Counted from the stretch's first letter, positions 1-10,142 are shown. The stretch: 64,000 bases of DNA from Nocardia pneumoniae NBRC 100136 (GCF_000308755.1 NZ_BAGF01000148.1:31382-95381); one strand, 5' to 3'. Notes: generated by a model from the sequence alone, not told the origin. Translations and numbers: made by a program.

Positions 1-2648
1 TGGGACGTGAGGCGGTCCAGGCGCGCCTGGACGCGGCGGATGTCTTCGGCGGCGAGGTCGCGGGGAATGTTGCCGGCGGGACGGGCGTCCAGTAGGGCGG
101 TGACTTCATTGTCGGGCAGCCATTCGGGCGTGTTGGCAGTGCCGCGGTAAGCGAGTAGCCGAGCTTCTTCCACGACCATCGAGCGGCGTTCGGTAGTGGT
201 GGGCAGTGTGAGGTGTAGGCGGTATCGCAGCAGGAGCAGGGTGGTGCGGGTGTCGACGGCGTTGGTGAGGAGGACTCCACAGCGCCTGGCCGGTCGGTCG
301 GTGCCTGCTTCGGGATCAAGTGCGGTGTCGAGGACGTAGCGGGCGAGGGTTTCAATGGTGGGATCGGTTCGGGCCAAGACCGCTCCACCTTCCGGGGCGG
401 GCGGGGTTCGCACGAGCAGGAGATCGGTGGTGTCACTGAGTTCTTCCCGCAGTGGGGGTGGCAGTCCATCCAGCGCGGCGGTGTACCCGTCGGACGTGGT
501 CGTCAGAGTGGCCCGCAAGGAGGTGAGTGCGTCCACTACGAAGGTCTCAGTCTCGGCCGGACCGCCGAGGGCAGCGCGCACAGCGTCGACCTCGCGTGAG
601 ACGTCGAAGGGTTTGATCTGTTCCTGGGCGAATAGGCTGCGCGAGCGTTTCTCGCGTTGCGCTGCGTCGTCCCACCGCTGATGTAGATCGGTGCGGGCAG
701 TTTCCTCGACACCTTCCAGCTGGAGTTGGCCGCCGGTCTCGGCCCGCAGTACGCCTTCCAACACGGCGGTCAGGACGGCGTCGCTGTCTTGCGGGACGGG
801 AACGGCAACCCCGGTGTCGGCTTGGATGGCGCGGTGGCGGCGCAGCAACACATCCAGCACGAGACCGTCGATGCCGTTGTCTTCGCCGTAGTAGGTGATC
901 GCGTGCACGTCAGGGGCGCGTTGTCCGAATCGGTCAACGCGGCCTTCGCGCTGTTCCTGGCGGGTGGGGTTCCACGACAGGTCGTAGTGCAGGACCGCAT
1001 TGAAGTGGTCTTGCAGGTTGACCCCTTCGGACAGGCAGTCGGTGGCCACCAGGATGCGGCGCTCGGCTTTGCCGAGTTCGGCGACGCGGCGTTCGCGTTC
1101 CTCCGGTGGCTGGGCGCCGGTGACCCAGGCGACTTCGACGTCCGGCAGTGCCTGGCGCAGTGCGGTTCCCACGTACTCGGCGGTGGCGATGTAGCGGCAG
1201 AACACCACGATGGCGTCGCCCGCTTCTACCCGGTCGCGGACGAGCTCGATGCCCTTCTTGAGCTTCGCGTCCTTGGCGCCGCGCAGACGGTCGGCGTCCT
1301 TAGCCAGCCGCAGCAGACGAGCCCGCGGTGTGTCTTCCGCGGGTAGCGCCCCGGCGGTGGTGTCGCGGCCATCGACGGCTTCGTCTTCGTCGGGGAGATC
1401 GAGGACTCCGGCTTGGCCAAGGATGTCGGCTTCCTCGACGGTGGTCACGTCATCCTCGCCGCTGCGGTTGCGCAGTGTCGCGGCGGCTGCAGCGGGTGAG
1501 GAGGCCATCGCCCGCAACAGCGCGAGGATCGACCACCAGCGGACCCGCTGGCTCACCCGGCCTCCGGCCGTGTCGCGCACGGTCTCGCGGGCGTAGCGCA
1601 AGACCTGGTCGAACAGCTTGCGGTAGTCCGGTGTCAGGCGGTAAGTGGCCTCCACCGGGATGCGGTTGGGGAATGGGGTGTCTTCGTCGAGGTAGGTCTT
1701 GATGTCGCCGCGCTGGCGTTGCACGACGTGACGGGCGATGCGTTCGCGGTCGCGGCGGCGTGCGTCGCCGGACAAGTCGTCGGGCAACTCCGCGAGGGAT
1801 TTGTCCAGTAGCCCGAGCAGTGCCCGGAACGCTTCCGGCTTGCCGCTGTGTGGGGTTGCGGTGAGCAGCAACAGGTGCCGGCCGGGATCGGCGGCGAGGC
1901 GGGACAGCAGCGTGTAGCGCTGCTGGCTGGCGCGGGCGGTGCGGCCATCAGCGGCACCGACGCAGGTGTGGGCTTCGTCGACGATCACCAGGCCGGGGCA
2001 GGCTCGGATGAACTCGTCCGCGCGCCGTGATGACTTGATGAAGTCGGTGGACACCACCGTGTACGGGTAGCGCTCGAACAGCGATTCTCCGGCGGGTAGG
2101 TCGCGTTCCAGACGTCCGGCGGTGGATGGGAGGACCAATTCAGCGTCGAGTCCGAACTTGTCGGCCAGCTCCCGTTGCCACTGGGGGGCCAGGGCAGGGC
2201 TGCACATGACGGTGAACCGGTCGACGCTGCCCTGGGCGAGCAGCTCGGCGACGATGAGGCCGGCTTCGATGGTCTTGCCGACGCCGACGGCGTCGGCGAT
2301 CAGGAGCCGGACCGTGCGCATGCGCAGCGCCATCAGCAGCGGGACCAGCTGGTAGGAGCGCGGGCTCACGGCGATTTGCGCCAGGCTGCGGAAGGGACCG
2401 CCGCTGGACCGGAAGCCCAGTCGTAGCGCGCTGCGCAGCAGTCGGGCGCTCACCGCGTCGCCGAGGTCGTCGGGGTCCGGTGGCGCGAAGGTCGCGGATT
2501 CGACCGGTTCGAGGTCCGGGAGGACTCCGGCGATGTCGTCCACGCCCCCGCCCAGGGGCCGCAGAAGAAGCAGGTCGTGGGTGCTGTCGGGCAGCACGAC
2601 CCATTCCCGGCCACGGGCGCGTACCAGGGACCCAGCTGCCCAGCTCAC
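1..2648 (-). CDS. RapA/SNF2-like helicase, DrmD-like (3' end outside window)
   Basis: This is a superfamily 2 DNA translocase. Residues 117-126 hold the SNF2-type motif I (DAVGVGKT), about 224-227 the DEAH box (VIVDEAHTC), then LTATPHSG (motif III). The C-terminal lobe carries ATDCLSEGVNLQ and REGRVDRFGQ (motifs V and VI), as in RapA. The frame stays open to base 1, so at least 882 codons are present and the C-terminus is missing. The GTG start lies inside the stop of the upstream giant helicase (GTGA overlap), so the two are translationally coupled. SNF2-like proteins of this size next to a DUF1998 helicase are typical of DISARM (DrmD) and related anti-phage islands. The helicase assignment is firm; the defence role is inferred from context. 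Confidence 0.85.
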   Translation of the reverse strand, partial: MSWAAGSLVRARGREWVVLPDSTHDLLLLRPLGGGVDDIAGVLPDLEPVESATFAPPDPDDLGDAVSARLLRSALRLGFRSSGGPFRSLAQIAVSPRSYQLVPLLMALRMRTVRLLIADAVGVGKTIEAGLIVAELLAQGSVDRFTVMCSPALAPQWQRELADKFGLDAELVLPSTAGRLERDLPAGESLFERYPYTVVSTDFIKSSRRADEFIRACPGLVIVDEAHTCVGAADGRTARASQQRYTLLSRLAADPGRHLLLLTATPHSGKPEAFRALLGLLDKSLAELPDDLSGDARRRDRERIARHVVQRQRGDIKTYLDEDTPFPNRIPVEATYRLTPDYRKLFDQVLRYARETVRDTAGGRVSQRVRWWSILALLRAMASSPAAAAATLRNRSGEDDVTTVEEADILGQAGVLDLPDEDEAVDGRDTTAGALPAEDTPRARLLRLAKDADRLRGAKDAKLKKGIELVRDRVEAGDAIVVFCRYIATAEYVGTALRQALPDVEVAWVTGAQPPEERERRVAELGKAERRILVATDCLSEGVNLQDHFNAVLHYDLSWNPTRQEQREGRVDRFGQRAPDVHAITYYGEDNGIDGLVLDVLLRRHRAIQADTGVAVPVPQDSDAVLTAVLEGVLRAETGGQLQLEGVEETARTDLHQRWDDAAQREKRSRSLFAQEQIKPFDVSREVDAVRAALGGPAETETFVVDALTSLRATLTTTSDGYTAALDGLPPPLREELSDTTDLLLVRTPPAPEGGAVLARTDPTIETLARYVLDTALDPEAGTDRPARRCGVLLTNAVDTRTTLLLLRYRLHLTLPTTTERRSMVVEEARLLAYRGTANTPEWLPDNEVTALLDARPAGNIPRDLAAEDIRRVQARLDRLTS

Positions 2649-5600
2649 GAGCGTCCACCTCCGAAAACGGTCGGCATTCTGTCAATGACCGCGGCCCAGT
2701 CCTCGCCTTGTCGGAGTCGCAGCGCGTGCCATCGGGGGCGGGCCAGTAGCCGTTCCTCGGCGTCCTCGTCGGTAAGGGGATCGTTGTGGCCGTCGTCGAT
2801 GAAGACCCCGTACCGTCCAGCGTCCAGGTTGTAGACGAAGTGCGGGCGGGCTTGTGCTTCTTCGACGAGCACGTCGACGGCGTCCGGGAGCCGTGCGCCC
2901 TTGGCGCGCAGTAGGCCGATGAACGGATGGTCGCTCACCACACCATTGGAGGGTGTGTCAGGCGAGGCGACGCCCGGTGCCGGTAGTGCCGGGACGGTGG
3001 TGGCGTCGGCGAGGTCTCGCAGCATTGTGACGATCGAATGGCGGTCCAGCAGGAGGTGGTCGGGCTGGTTGCCGTACGACAGCAGGCAGTCGTAGCAGGC
3101 CCGTTCGCAGCGTTCGGTGCCCGGTTGGGCGGAGCCGCGGTCGTGACCGTTCTGGTCGAAGTGCAGGATATCGAGCGCTTCACGCGCGACCAGGCCGAGG
3201 TCGTAGTGCTCGCCGGCGACGAGGTTGCGCAGCACGCCGGCACCGCCCTCGGCGGATTCATAGAGCAGGATGCGGCGTCGTTCCCGATTGTTGGGCAGTG
3301 CTTCGGCGGCCAGTTCGTTGTCCTCGAGGTCGAACGCGGCCTGGATGCCGCGTTTGAGCGCCCACTGCAGGGTGGCCAGGCGCTCCGGGGATACCTGGTC
3401 CGACCAGTGCACGACCAGAGTGTTGCGGCGGTCTTCGACGAACGGGATCACCAGCTCGGGCGGCGCACCGGCCGCCGCGGTGGCGCGGCCTTGGCGGTTG
3501 CGCTGGGGGCGTGGCTCCCAGCGCCCGGTGGTGGGGTTGATGAAGTAGCCGTCGGGCGTGCCGGGTGCTCGGCGCCGCAGGCCGATGTTCATCCGGCGGA
3601 TGGTGGCGGTGTCGGCGTAGGTGAGCCGGGCGAGCTCGCGTCCGTCTGCGGCTACGACCCGCGCTTCTCGTCGGGCATCGGGGCCACTGGTCGGCAGCCC
3701 GACCGCGGTGACCAAGTCAAAGCCTTGGCGGCGGCGTTCTTCCTCGTCGGAGGAGATCCGCTCGCGGCGGCGGGTGGTCGCGGTGGTCATCCGCAGCAAG
3801 TTCGGGATCGATGCCCCGAGGTCGACACTGCAGATGTCGCAGTGGTCGTCGGAGTCATTCCATAGCGTGCCGCAGTACTCGCACCGCTTGGCTCGTTCCA
3901 GCGCCAGTCGGCCGTCGGCGTCACCGCGGCTCGGCAGTGACACCTTCACCACCTCGTAGCGGGCCCCCTCGTGGTAGACGAAGGCACCGGGCCCGAACTC
4001 GCTGATCGCCAGGAACCGCGGACGGGACAGGTAATCGCCCTCGCGGCGGCGGCCTCCCGCCCGTGCCGGGATGAACGCCGAGACGGGCAACCGAGGGAAT
4101 GAGTAGCCGGGCAGAAAGCCTTCGGTGGCGAAGTAGCGGTAGCTGTAGAAGTCGCTGTAGCCCAGCTCGTCAGACTCGTTGCGCAGCAGGTTCAGCTTTG
4201 TAGCGGCTTCCAGGTAATGTGCCCTGGCGCTGTTGACGGCGTCTGCTGAGGCGGCGGCGTCGGTGAGCACTCGGTTCGCGGCCGCCATCTCGGAACGCGC
4301 TGCCCGGAATGCCTCCCGCCATCGGTCACAGGCGCGGTCGAACTCCTCGACGGCGTTCTCGACGGTGCGGCGGATCCAGTCCTCGTCGAACCACGGCGCG
4401 TCGGCGATCTCTTCGACAGTGCCCAGTACCTGCCGGGCTCGATGCAGTGCCCGGTCTGCCGCTGCAGGATCGGACAAGGTGTGCCGCACCGTGGGCTCGA
4501 GTTCCAGGCTCGGGTCGTCACCGCTGACATCCAGCAGCTCCACCAGGGATTTTCCGAGTGGTTGGCGGGTCTCGGCCAGCCAGATGGCGTGGATGTGGGA
4601 ACGCACGAGGTCGGCATTGGCCAGATCGAGGCGGGGCGGGGCGACGGCACCGGCGACCATCCGCTCGGAGCGGTGGAAGTAGTACTGGTCGTGCGCGCTA
4701 CCGGTGGTGCAGTAGGTGACCACGATCGCAGGTTGCCCGGCGCGGCCGGCGCGGCCGGAGCGCTGCGCGTAGTTGGCCGGGGTCGGTGGCACGTTGCGCA
4801 GCACCACGGCGTTGAGGGTTGCGATGTCGACACCCAACTCCATCGTGGGCGAGCAGAACAGGGCCTGCAGGCCAGCGTGCCTGAACGCTTCCTCACGCTC
4901 CTCCCTGATGGGCGCTGGGACCTGCGCGGTATGTTCGGCCGACCGCAGACCGGTCAGCCCAGCCGCGAGGGTGCGGTAGAAATCGACGAAGTACGGGTTC
5001 GGGGCAGCACCGGTCTCTCCCGGACCGGTACGCAGAGGATCCGGGGCTCGCGTGACACCGTCCCCGGCCAGCCAGCGCAGCGCTGCCGCATTGAGCTGAT
5101 ATGCACGGTCTCCGTGGTCCTCTTCAACGACGGTTACCAGGCCATAGAGCGCGAGTGCGTCCAGCATCCCGGCGATGGTCAGCTCGGTATCGGCCGCGGT
5201 GATCCGCGGCCCGTCTCCGCGGAGCCGGCGGCGCATGTACCGGCCGTAGGCCGACAGACCGGACAGGAACGCGTCGCCCCTGGTATCGTCCTGCCTCCGC
5301 GATCGCGGCCACACCCGGCCCGCGAGAAACCGCTCTTCTTCGGCAATCGTCCACGGATCACGCAAGTGCTGGTCTGAGAGGTTGCGGACGGCCTCGAATC
5401 CGTCAGCGGTCAACGCGGCAACCCGGATCGCCAGTGCGCGGCGCATTTCGTCCAACAGCACACGCGCCAGCGACTCGCGCTGCTCGGCCGACACGTCGGC
5501 CAGCAGGCCACTGCGCCAGATCTCGTCATCGGCGCATGCCTCGTCCAGCGCGACGTAATCAATCCTGAGCAACGCGGACTGTTCGAGGTTCGGCATCGTA

Positions 5601-7699
5601 ATCCGCCAGCCGCGCTGCAGATCCTGATAGAGCCGATACGCGACCGCTTCACGAAGCGCCCGGTCGGCCTCCTGCCGCGCAAGGCCCCGCACGTCCGGTT
5701 GGAGCGCGTACTCGTCCCGCGGCAGCCCGAGCGCCCGAACGACGGCGCTGGCCATCGTGTCATGGCGCAACCCGTCCGGACCGGCCCCGGATACGGCCCG
5801 GTACAACGCACTGCGCAGGAGACCCACCTGGATGAAGTCATTGAAGTGTCCGGCCTGCAGGGAGGCGTCCTGCCGGTTGTCGGTGAACGACAGCACCTTG
5901 CGGGCGTCCTCGCGCAGATCCTCCTCACGCAGGGCCCGCACCAAGCTCGAGGCCAACACCGTAGTCGCCGAGCTTCGGCCTTCCGAGCCGAGGCTGGACA
6001 ACTTCGCGAAGTCCTGCTGGCGTGCCGACTCGTAGGACACCCTGCATCGCAGGCAGAACCGGAACGGTGCCGACACAAACGCCGCAGGAACTCCACCCTG
6101 CCCGTGCGTGTCCTCACGACCGTCCGGCTGCACCACCACGCGAACCGGCAAATGGTCAGTCTTGGTCGGATCGACCTGCTCCGCGCCAGGGCGACCGATC
6201 AACCAGCTGGCAGGGAGTCGTTCGATCACCTCGGTCAGGTCAGACGGCCACGGGGTCGTGGTATCGACGTACAGGTAGCCACCACGAGGGTCACCCGCCA
6301 CGTCGTCCGGCAGCCGCGGCCGGAACCCATCTGACGTGCGGACCACCGACAGGTACTCCTGGCCGCATTCCCGGCAGAACGCCAGAGGCGCGAGGACGGC
6401 GTCAGGACGGCCTGGCACCGCCAGCTGATACCGCGTCGTGAGGTAGCGGTCGGCTTCAGGCTCGATCGAGCAGTAGACGGTGTCGCCCTTGCCGATGAAC
6501 TGGTGCAACCGGAACGCGAAGAGAGAACGGCCGAAGTCATCGAGCTGTTCTGCACCGGCCAGCAGCACCTGCCGTAGCGCGTCGGTGCACGTGGTCTCGT
6601 CCAGCCCCGTGCGGCGCGACAGCTCCGTGGCCGCGTCGGACAGCTTGGTGGGTGGCTGGCGAACGAGCCGGTCATCGACGGTCGTCACGCCGAAGGTTGA
6701 CTCCGCCCACGCCGCCAAGGGATCGTCGCGCAGATCCTCGGCGCGTCCGACATTCCAAACAGCGGCACGCAGAGCGTCGTCATCCGGGTCGGGGTCGCTC
6801 CGGGTGGCCCGGCGCAATGTTTCCCCGATCACATGCTGGGGGTCCACCGGTGTGCCGAACAGCCGCTCTGCGACCTCGGCTATCGCGGCCCGCTGCTGCT
6901 CCAGCGTGCCTGGTCCGGCCAGTGTCGCAGAGGTACCGACATACTGGACCGATCGGCTACCGCAGGCGTCACGGACCCGCCTGACCAGCATCGCCACGTC
7001 CGCACCCTGTCGACCGCGGTAGGTGTGCAACTCGTCGAGTACCAAAAACCGCAGTTCGCGAGCCTGTTCGATCAACCGGCGGCGCTCATCGGGGCGGGTC
7101 AACAGTAGATCGAGCATCACGTAGTTGGTTAGCAGCACGTCCGGCGGATGTTGCAGGATCTGCTCCCGCTGCTCGTCGCTCTCCTGGCCGGTGTACCGGG
7201 CGAATGTCACCAGCCGACCGGTATCGCCCAGGAACTTCGCCAGCTCCAGCTCCTGACTGTTGGCCAGCGCGTTCATCGGATAGACCACGATCGCGCGGAC
7301 ACCACGACCGCTGCCTTCGCGGAGCACGTGATCGACGATCGGAACCAGGTATGACAAGCTCTTGCCCGAGCCGGTGCCCGTCGTTAGCACATAACTCGCA
7401 CCAGCTTGTGCCGCAGTGACCGCGTCCCGCTGGTGCTGGTGCAACTGAAGGCAGCGGCCTCCTACTCGAAAGATCTCAGCGCACGCCGGATGCAGGACCT
7501 CATCCGCGGCCAACTGCTGGATGTCACCGCCCTCAGCGAACGCGGGGTTTAGGGACAACCACGGCTCCGGCCACAGCAACCCGGCGTCGAGCTCGCGCTC
7601 GACCAACCTGCGGATATCGTCGTCACGCACGCGCAGGAATCCGTCGATGTAGCGGCGGTAATCGCCGACCAGCCGATCACGCACCGCGAAGACGTCCAC
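2645..7699 (-). CDS. Giant DEAD/DEAH-type helicase with C-terminal DUF1998 (DruE / DrmA-DrmB / MrfA-like)
   Basis: About 1,684 residues. Motif I (TGTGSGKS) is near residue 108 and the DEXH box reads DELH near 222, followed by TSATL. The second lobe has a CSPTMELGVDI stretch and QRSGRAGRAGQ (motif VI). A four-cysteine zinc knuckle (CEYCG..., CDIC) lies in the C-terminal third. The end has the DUF1998/MrfA-type cluster with CERACYDCLLSYGNQ. The frame extends upstream to a TTG at 7768, but GTG at 7699 gives the usual family N-terminus (VDVFAVRDRL) and follows a G-rich stretch. DruE of Druantia and MrfA share the helicase plus DUF1998 layout; in DISARM these are two proteins, DrmA and DrmB. It is the first gene of a minus-strand operon with the SNF2-like helicase. 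Later genes, which would fix the system type, are beyond the left edge. Confidence 0.88.
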   Translation of the reverse strand: MDVFAVRDRLVGDYRRYIDGFLRVRDDDIRRLVERELDAGLLWPEPWLSLNPAFAEGGDIQQLAADEVLHPACAEIFRVGGRCLQLHQHQRDAVTAAQAGASYVLTTGTGSGKSLSYLVPIVDHVLREGSGRGVRAIVVYPMNALANSQELELAKFLGDTGRLVTFARYTGQESDEQREQILQHPPDVLLTNYVMLDLLLTRPDERRRLIEQARELRFLVLDELHTYRGRQGADVAMLVRRVRDACGSRSVQYVGTSATLAGPGTLEQQRAAIAEVAERLFGTPVDPQHVIGETLRRATRSDPDPDDDALRAAVWNVGRAEDLRDDPLAAWAESTFGVTTVDDRLVRQPPTKLSDAATELSRRTGLDETTCTDALRQVLLAGAEQLDDFGRSLFAFRLHQFIGKGDTVYCSIEPEADRYLTTRYQLAVPGRPDAVLAPLAFCRECGQEYLSVVRTSDGFRPRLPDDVAGDPRGGYLYVDTTTPWPSDLTEVIERLPASWLIGRPGAEQVDPTKTDHLPVRVVVQPDGREDTHGQGGVPAAFVSAPFRFCLRCRVSYESARQQDFAKLSSLGSEGRSSATTVLASSLVRALREEDLREDARKVLSFTDNRQDASLQAGHFNDFIQVGLLRSALYRAVSGAGPDGLRHDTMASAVVRALGLPRDEYALQPDVRGLARQEADRALREAVAYRLYQDLQRGWRITMPNLEQSALLRIDYVALDEACADDEIWRSGLLADVSAEQRESLARVLLDEMRRALAIRVAALTADGFEAVRNLSDQHLRDPWTIAEEERFLAGRVWPRSRRQDDTRGDAFLSGLSAYGRYMRRRLRGDGPRITAADTELTIAGMLDALALYGLVTVVEEDHGDRAYQLNAAALRWLAGDGVTRAPDPLRTGPGETGAAPNPYFVDFYRTLAAGLTGLRSAEHTAQVPAPIREEREEAFRHAGLQALFCSPTMELGVDIATLNAVVLRNVPPTPANYAQRSGRAGRAGQPAIVVTYCTTGSAHDQYYFHRSERMVAGAVAPPRLDLANADLVRSHIHAIWLAETRQPLGKSLVELLDVSGDDPSLELEPTVRHTLSDPAAADRALHRARQVLGTVEEIADAPWFDEDWIRRTVENAVEEFDRACDRWREAFRAARSEMAAANRVLTDAAASADAVNSARAHYLEAATKLNLLRNESDELGYSDFYSYRYFATEGFLPGYSFPRLPVSAFIPARAGGRRREGDYLSRPRFLAISEFGPGAFVYHEGARYEVVKVSLPSRGDADGRLALERAKRCEYCGTLWNDSDDHCDICSVDLGASIPNLLRMTTATTRRRERISSDEEERRRQGFDLVTAVGLPTSGPDARREARVVAADGRELARLTYADTATIRRMNIGLRRRAPGTPDGYFINPTTGRWEPRPQRNRQGRATAAAGAPPELVIPFVEDRRNTLVVHWSDQVSPERLATLQWALKRGIQAAFDLEDNELAAEALPNNRERRRILLYESAEGGAGVLRNLVAGEHYDLGLVAREALDILHFDQNGHDRGSAQPGTERCERACYDCLLSYGNQPDHLLLDRHSIVTMLRDLADATTVPALPAPGVASPDTPSNGVVSDHPFIGLLRAKGARLPDAVDVLVEEAQARPHFVYNLDAGRYGVFIDDGHNDPLTDEDAEERLLARPRWHALRLRQGEDWAAVIDRMPTVFGGGRS

Positions 7700-8016
7700 C
7701 GTGTCCCCAACCCCGTATCCCTGTTCCGACGCCAAGACCCCACAGAGAGTAGTAGCGCACTCCGACAACGCGATTGCCCGCTCCCTACGGGAGTGAGCTC
7801 CGGCGGCACGTCCACGACGTCAAATCGACCACCAGACCTCGTGCGTTGTGTCACCTGTCCCACGGTAAGCAGTGCGAGCACTCTGTAAAGTCGATCAACA
7901 GCGATGCTCCGTTACGGCCCGCGGCGACCATCCCGGACGGAGTAGTCACTGCAGGTCACCAGTGTTCACTCCGACCGCCCAGTAGATCTGATCTTCGTCG
8001 CAAACGGGGCGGGCTG
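7700..8016. other. Intergenic region upstream of the helicase operon
   Basis: No supported gene. It should hold the helicase operon promoter, but I could not identify -35/-10 boxes with confidence. A long frame runs through it on the plus strand, but only its last third resembles a protein (the transposase remnant). Confidence 0.4.
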
Positions 8017-8238
8017 CGCGACTACAACCAGAAGACCGCGATCCAGTTCCTCGACTACGTGCTCTCGCAGCTGCCGTTCGCGGTGGAGACGGTCCAGACC
8101 GATAACGGGGCGGAGTTCCAGTCCGGGTGCCACTGCCACGTGCTGGACAACGGCATCAACCACGTCTACATCAAGCCTTGGACACCCCGGCTGAACGGGA
8201 AAGTGGAGCGCTCGCACCGCACCGACGCCGAGGAGTAG
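8017..8238 (+). pseudogene. IS481-type transposase remnant (rve integrase core)
   Basis: The translation from the DYNQKTAIQF motif to SHRTDAEE matches the middle of the IS481 transposase catalytic core. It includes the QTDNGAEFQS segment with the second catalytic Asp and the PRLNGKVERSH segment with the final Glu region. A stop follows immediately after DAEE, where the family normally continues with a FYR-type segment. The N-terminal helix-turn-helix and first catalytic Asp are absent. I saw no inverted repeats. This is decay debris marking an old insertion beside the helicase operon. Confidence 0.72.
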
Positions 8239-8421
8239 TTCGCTGTGGCGGCGCACCGCCGATGGTTGGCGAATGTACTTTCCTCAGGGAACACCCGTTG
8301 TCGCCACATCAACTTCGGACGCAACGAAAGGCATTGATGATTGAAATGGCGGGCAGACGCCTACCTGTGTCAGACCATGCGACTCGCATACCTCGGTCGA
8401 ACTGCACCGAGCCTTCCAGGG

Positions 8422-9462
8422 TCAACTGGTTTTATGGCCGGGGGTGCTGGCAGGAGTCGTATCGTCACCCGGCCATGGGGGAGCGGCTGGACCCGCGGAC
8501 GCTGATGAATTGAACCTGTGGGGATTCGGCGGTGGTGGTGGTATGCCGTCGCGAAGAGATGTGAGGAAAGCGACTGTGTCATCGGGTAGTTCGGCGCGCA
8601 CGGCTAGTTCGTAGGCGAGCCGGTGGTAGTCCTGGGTCTGTGCATCGTCGATCAGTCGGACGGTGTCGTCGTGCTGGGTGAGCACGATGCTTGGCAGGTC
8701 GAACCGTTCTGATCGGACAGCGGAGAACCGCAAGTAGGTGAATCCGTGGTCGATCGGTATCGATTCCGCCGAAGGGCTCCTGATCACCTGCAGCGTGACA
8801 TTCCTTTGGTGTGGCGGCCGAGCGCTGATCGCCAGTACATGGTCGATCTGTGAGCGCCAAACGGCATCACCTTCTTGACGCTGACGAAACGCGTGCTCCT
8901 CGACCAGCAGCCATACCGGTGGTGCATCGGGCCGGAAGAGGGTCGCTCGGCGTCGGGAGCGCTCGGCGACCAGGGCTTCGATTTGCGCAGATGAGTAATT
9001 GGGGTGGGCCGAGAGCAGTGCGGCGCGGGCGTAGTCGTCTGTCTGGAGTATGGCGGGGCTCATCTGCTGCTCGTAGTGGATGATCCGGCAGGCGGCACGT
9101 TCGAGGCCGGCGAGGGCATCGAATGTCGCTGGGGCCCAGCCGAGTTCCCTGTGCGCTGTGTGCGTGAGATTGCTCAGGTGGTGAAGACGCATCAGATCCG
9201 CGTACTCGTCGGGTGCGTCGATCTTGTACGCGGCCAGCAGCGCGACAAGGTGGTGGCGTTTGATCCCGGTGCGTGCGCGCTCGATGCGGCTGACCGTCGA
9301 CGGAGAAACGCCGATCGCTGCGGCCGCGGCTGCCTGTTCGAGGCAGCGCTTCTCACGCATCTCACGCAGACGCTCGCCAAGGATGATCTTGAGCGCGCTG
9401 GTGGTCGAGCCGCCTGGTTCGGAGTCCGGCTGTGGGCCGGTGCGCGCACTTAGTGTTGGCAC
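8422..9462 (-). CDS. XRE-family regulator with DUF5753 domain
   Basis: About 346 residues. An N-terminal XRE helix-turn-helix (LREMREKR through GVSPSTVSRIERARTG) is followed by the DUF5753 sensory region common in actinomycete regulators (IIHYEQQMSPAILQTDDYARA, then VWLLVEEHAFRQR). The tail is proline-rich. The frame extends to 9549, but the Cys/Lys-rich upstream residues look non-coding; GTG at 9462 gives a sensible N-terminus, though its RBS is weak. Such proteins often pair with a small DUF397 protein, which I do not see here. Two direct repeats just upstream (9506-9528) are a candidate autoregulatory operator. Confidence 0.85.
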   Translation of the reverse strand: MPTLSARTGPQPDSEPGGSTTSALKIILGERLREMREKRCLEQAAAAAAIGVSPSTVSRIERARTGIKRHHLVALLAAYKIDAPDEYADLMRLHHLSNLTHTAHRELGWAPATFDALAGLERAACRIIHYEQQMSPAILQTDDYARAALLSAHPNYSSAQIEALVAERSRRRATLFRPDAPPVWLLVEEHAFRQRQEGDAVWRSQIDHVLAISARPPHQRNVTLQVIRSPSAESIPIDHGFTYLRFSAVRSERFDLPSIVLTQHDDTVRLIDDAQTQDYHRLAYELAVRAELPDDTVAFLTSLRDGIPPPPPNPHRFNSSASAGPAAPPWPGDDTTPASTPGHKTS

Positions 9463-9505
9463 GTAAGGAGTCTGGCACGCGGGGGACGCGAAAACTACGC
9501 TCCTT

Positions 9506-9528
9506 ATGTACTTGCAGATGTACTTGCA
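9506..9528. promoter_or_regulatory. Direct repeat, candidate XRE operator
   Basis: The 11-mer ATGTACTTGCA occurs twice with one base between copies (9506-9516 and 9518-9528), a 12-bp period. It lies 44-66 bp upstream of the XRE/DUF5753 start. Repeats spaced about one helical turn upstream of an XRE gene suggest an autoregulatory site. The protein-site link is inferred. Confidence 0.5.
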
Positions 9529-9953
9529 TTCGAACGTGCAGCAGCGCAATCGTCTGTTTTGTTTGCTGGGTTGTGCTCTGCACCAGAGAAATTCGAGACG
9601 ACTGGCTGGCGGCTTGCTGGGTCCGGGGGAGGGAGATCAACTACTCGGCACTAGGTGGCTTAGTGCACGACAAGCCAGGAGAGAAGGTGGGGTAGGGAGT
9701 GGTATCGCTCGGCGGTGCCGCGCGCAGGCTGCGCCCGGGGTTTCGGTATGGCTGGCAGTAGCCGGTCAGAGTTCCTGGATCGGGCTGCTTATACCTGCGT
9801 TATTCCTGTTAGTCCACTTTTTCTGCGTCGCCGGGTCGGCGTGGACGAAGACGATCTTCCGGTCTAGCCTTTCCCCTTGGTCGTCTCCCTCCGAGGGGTG
9901 TGCCAGCTCCGATGGTCGGAGTCGTGGACATGCCTAGGAAGGAGAAGACCTTC

Positions 9954-10079
9954 GTGGGTAACCACGCAAATGAAGGCCGGAGAGTGCCAAAGGCCCCGAA
10001 CGACTGGGCGGTTGTGCGAGCCGTTGTCTCAGTCGTCGGGGCCGTCGTCTGGCTGCTCCGGAAGTTGATGGACTGGTAG
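9954..10079 (+). CDS. Putative 41-residue membrane-active small protein
   Basis: GTG at 9954 is preceded by AAGGAG at 9939-9944 (9-base spacing). The product has a basic N-terminal half and a hydrophobic C-terminal helix (VVRAVVSVVGAVVWLL) ending in RKLMDW. In-frame ATGs at 9930 and 9912 are alternatives. No family recognised. The layout resembles small single-helix membrane peptides, including type I toxin-like ones, but nothing proves function. A hairpin about 65 bp downstream could terminate it. Confidence 0.4.
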   Translation: MGNHANEGRRVPKAPNDWAVVRAVVSVVGAVVWLLRKLMDW

Positions 10080-10142
10080 TCCGTCAACGTCGATGAGCGG
10101 GCTCGCCGCGCCAACGGCGGGCTCGCTCTCCCTTTCAGCCCA

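Noticed and set aside
7774..8238. A 154-codon plus-strand frame as an intact gene
   Set aside because: Only its last ~73 codons resemble a protein, a fragment of an IS481 transposase; the first half is not protein-like.
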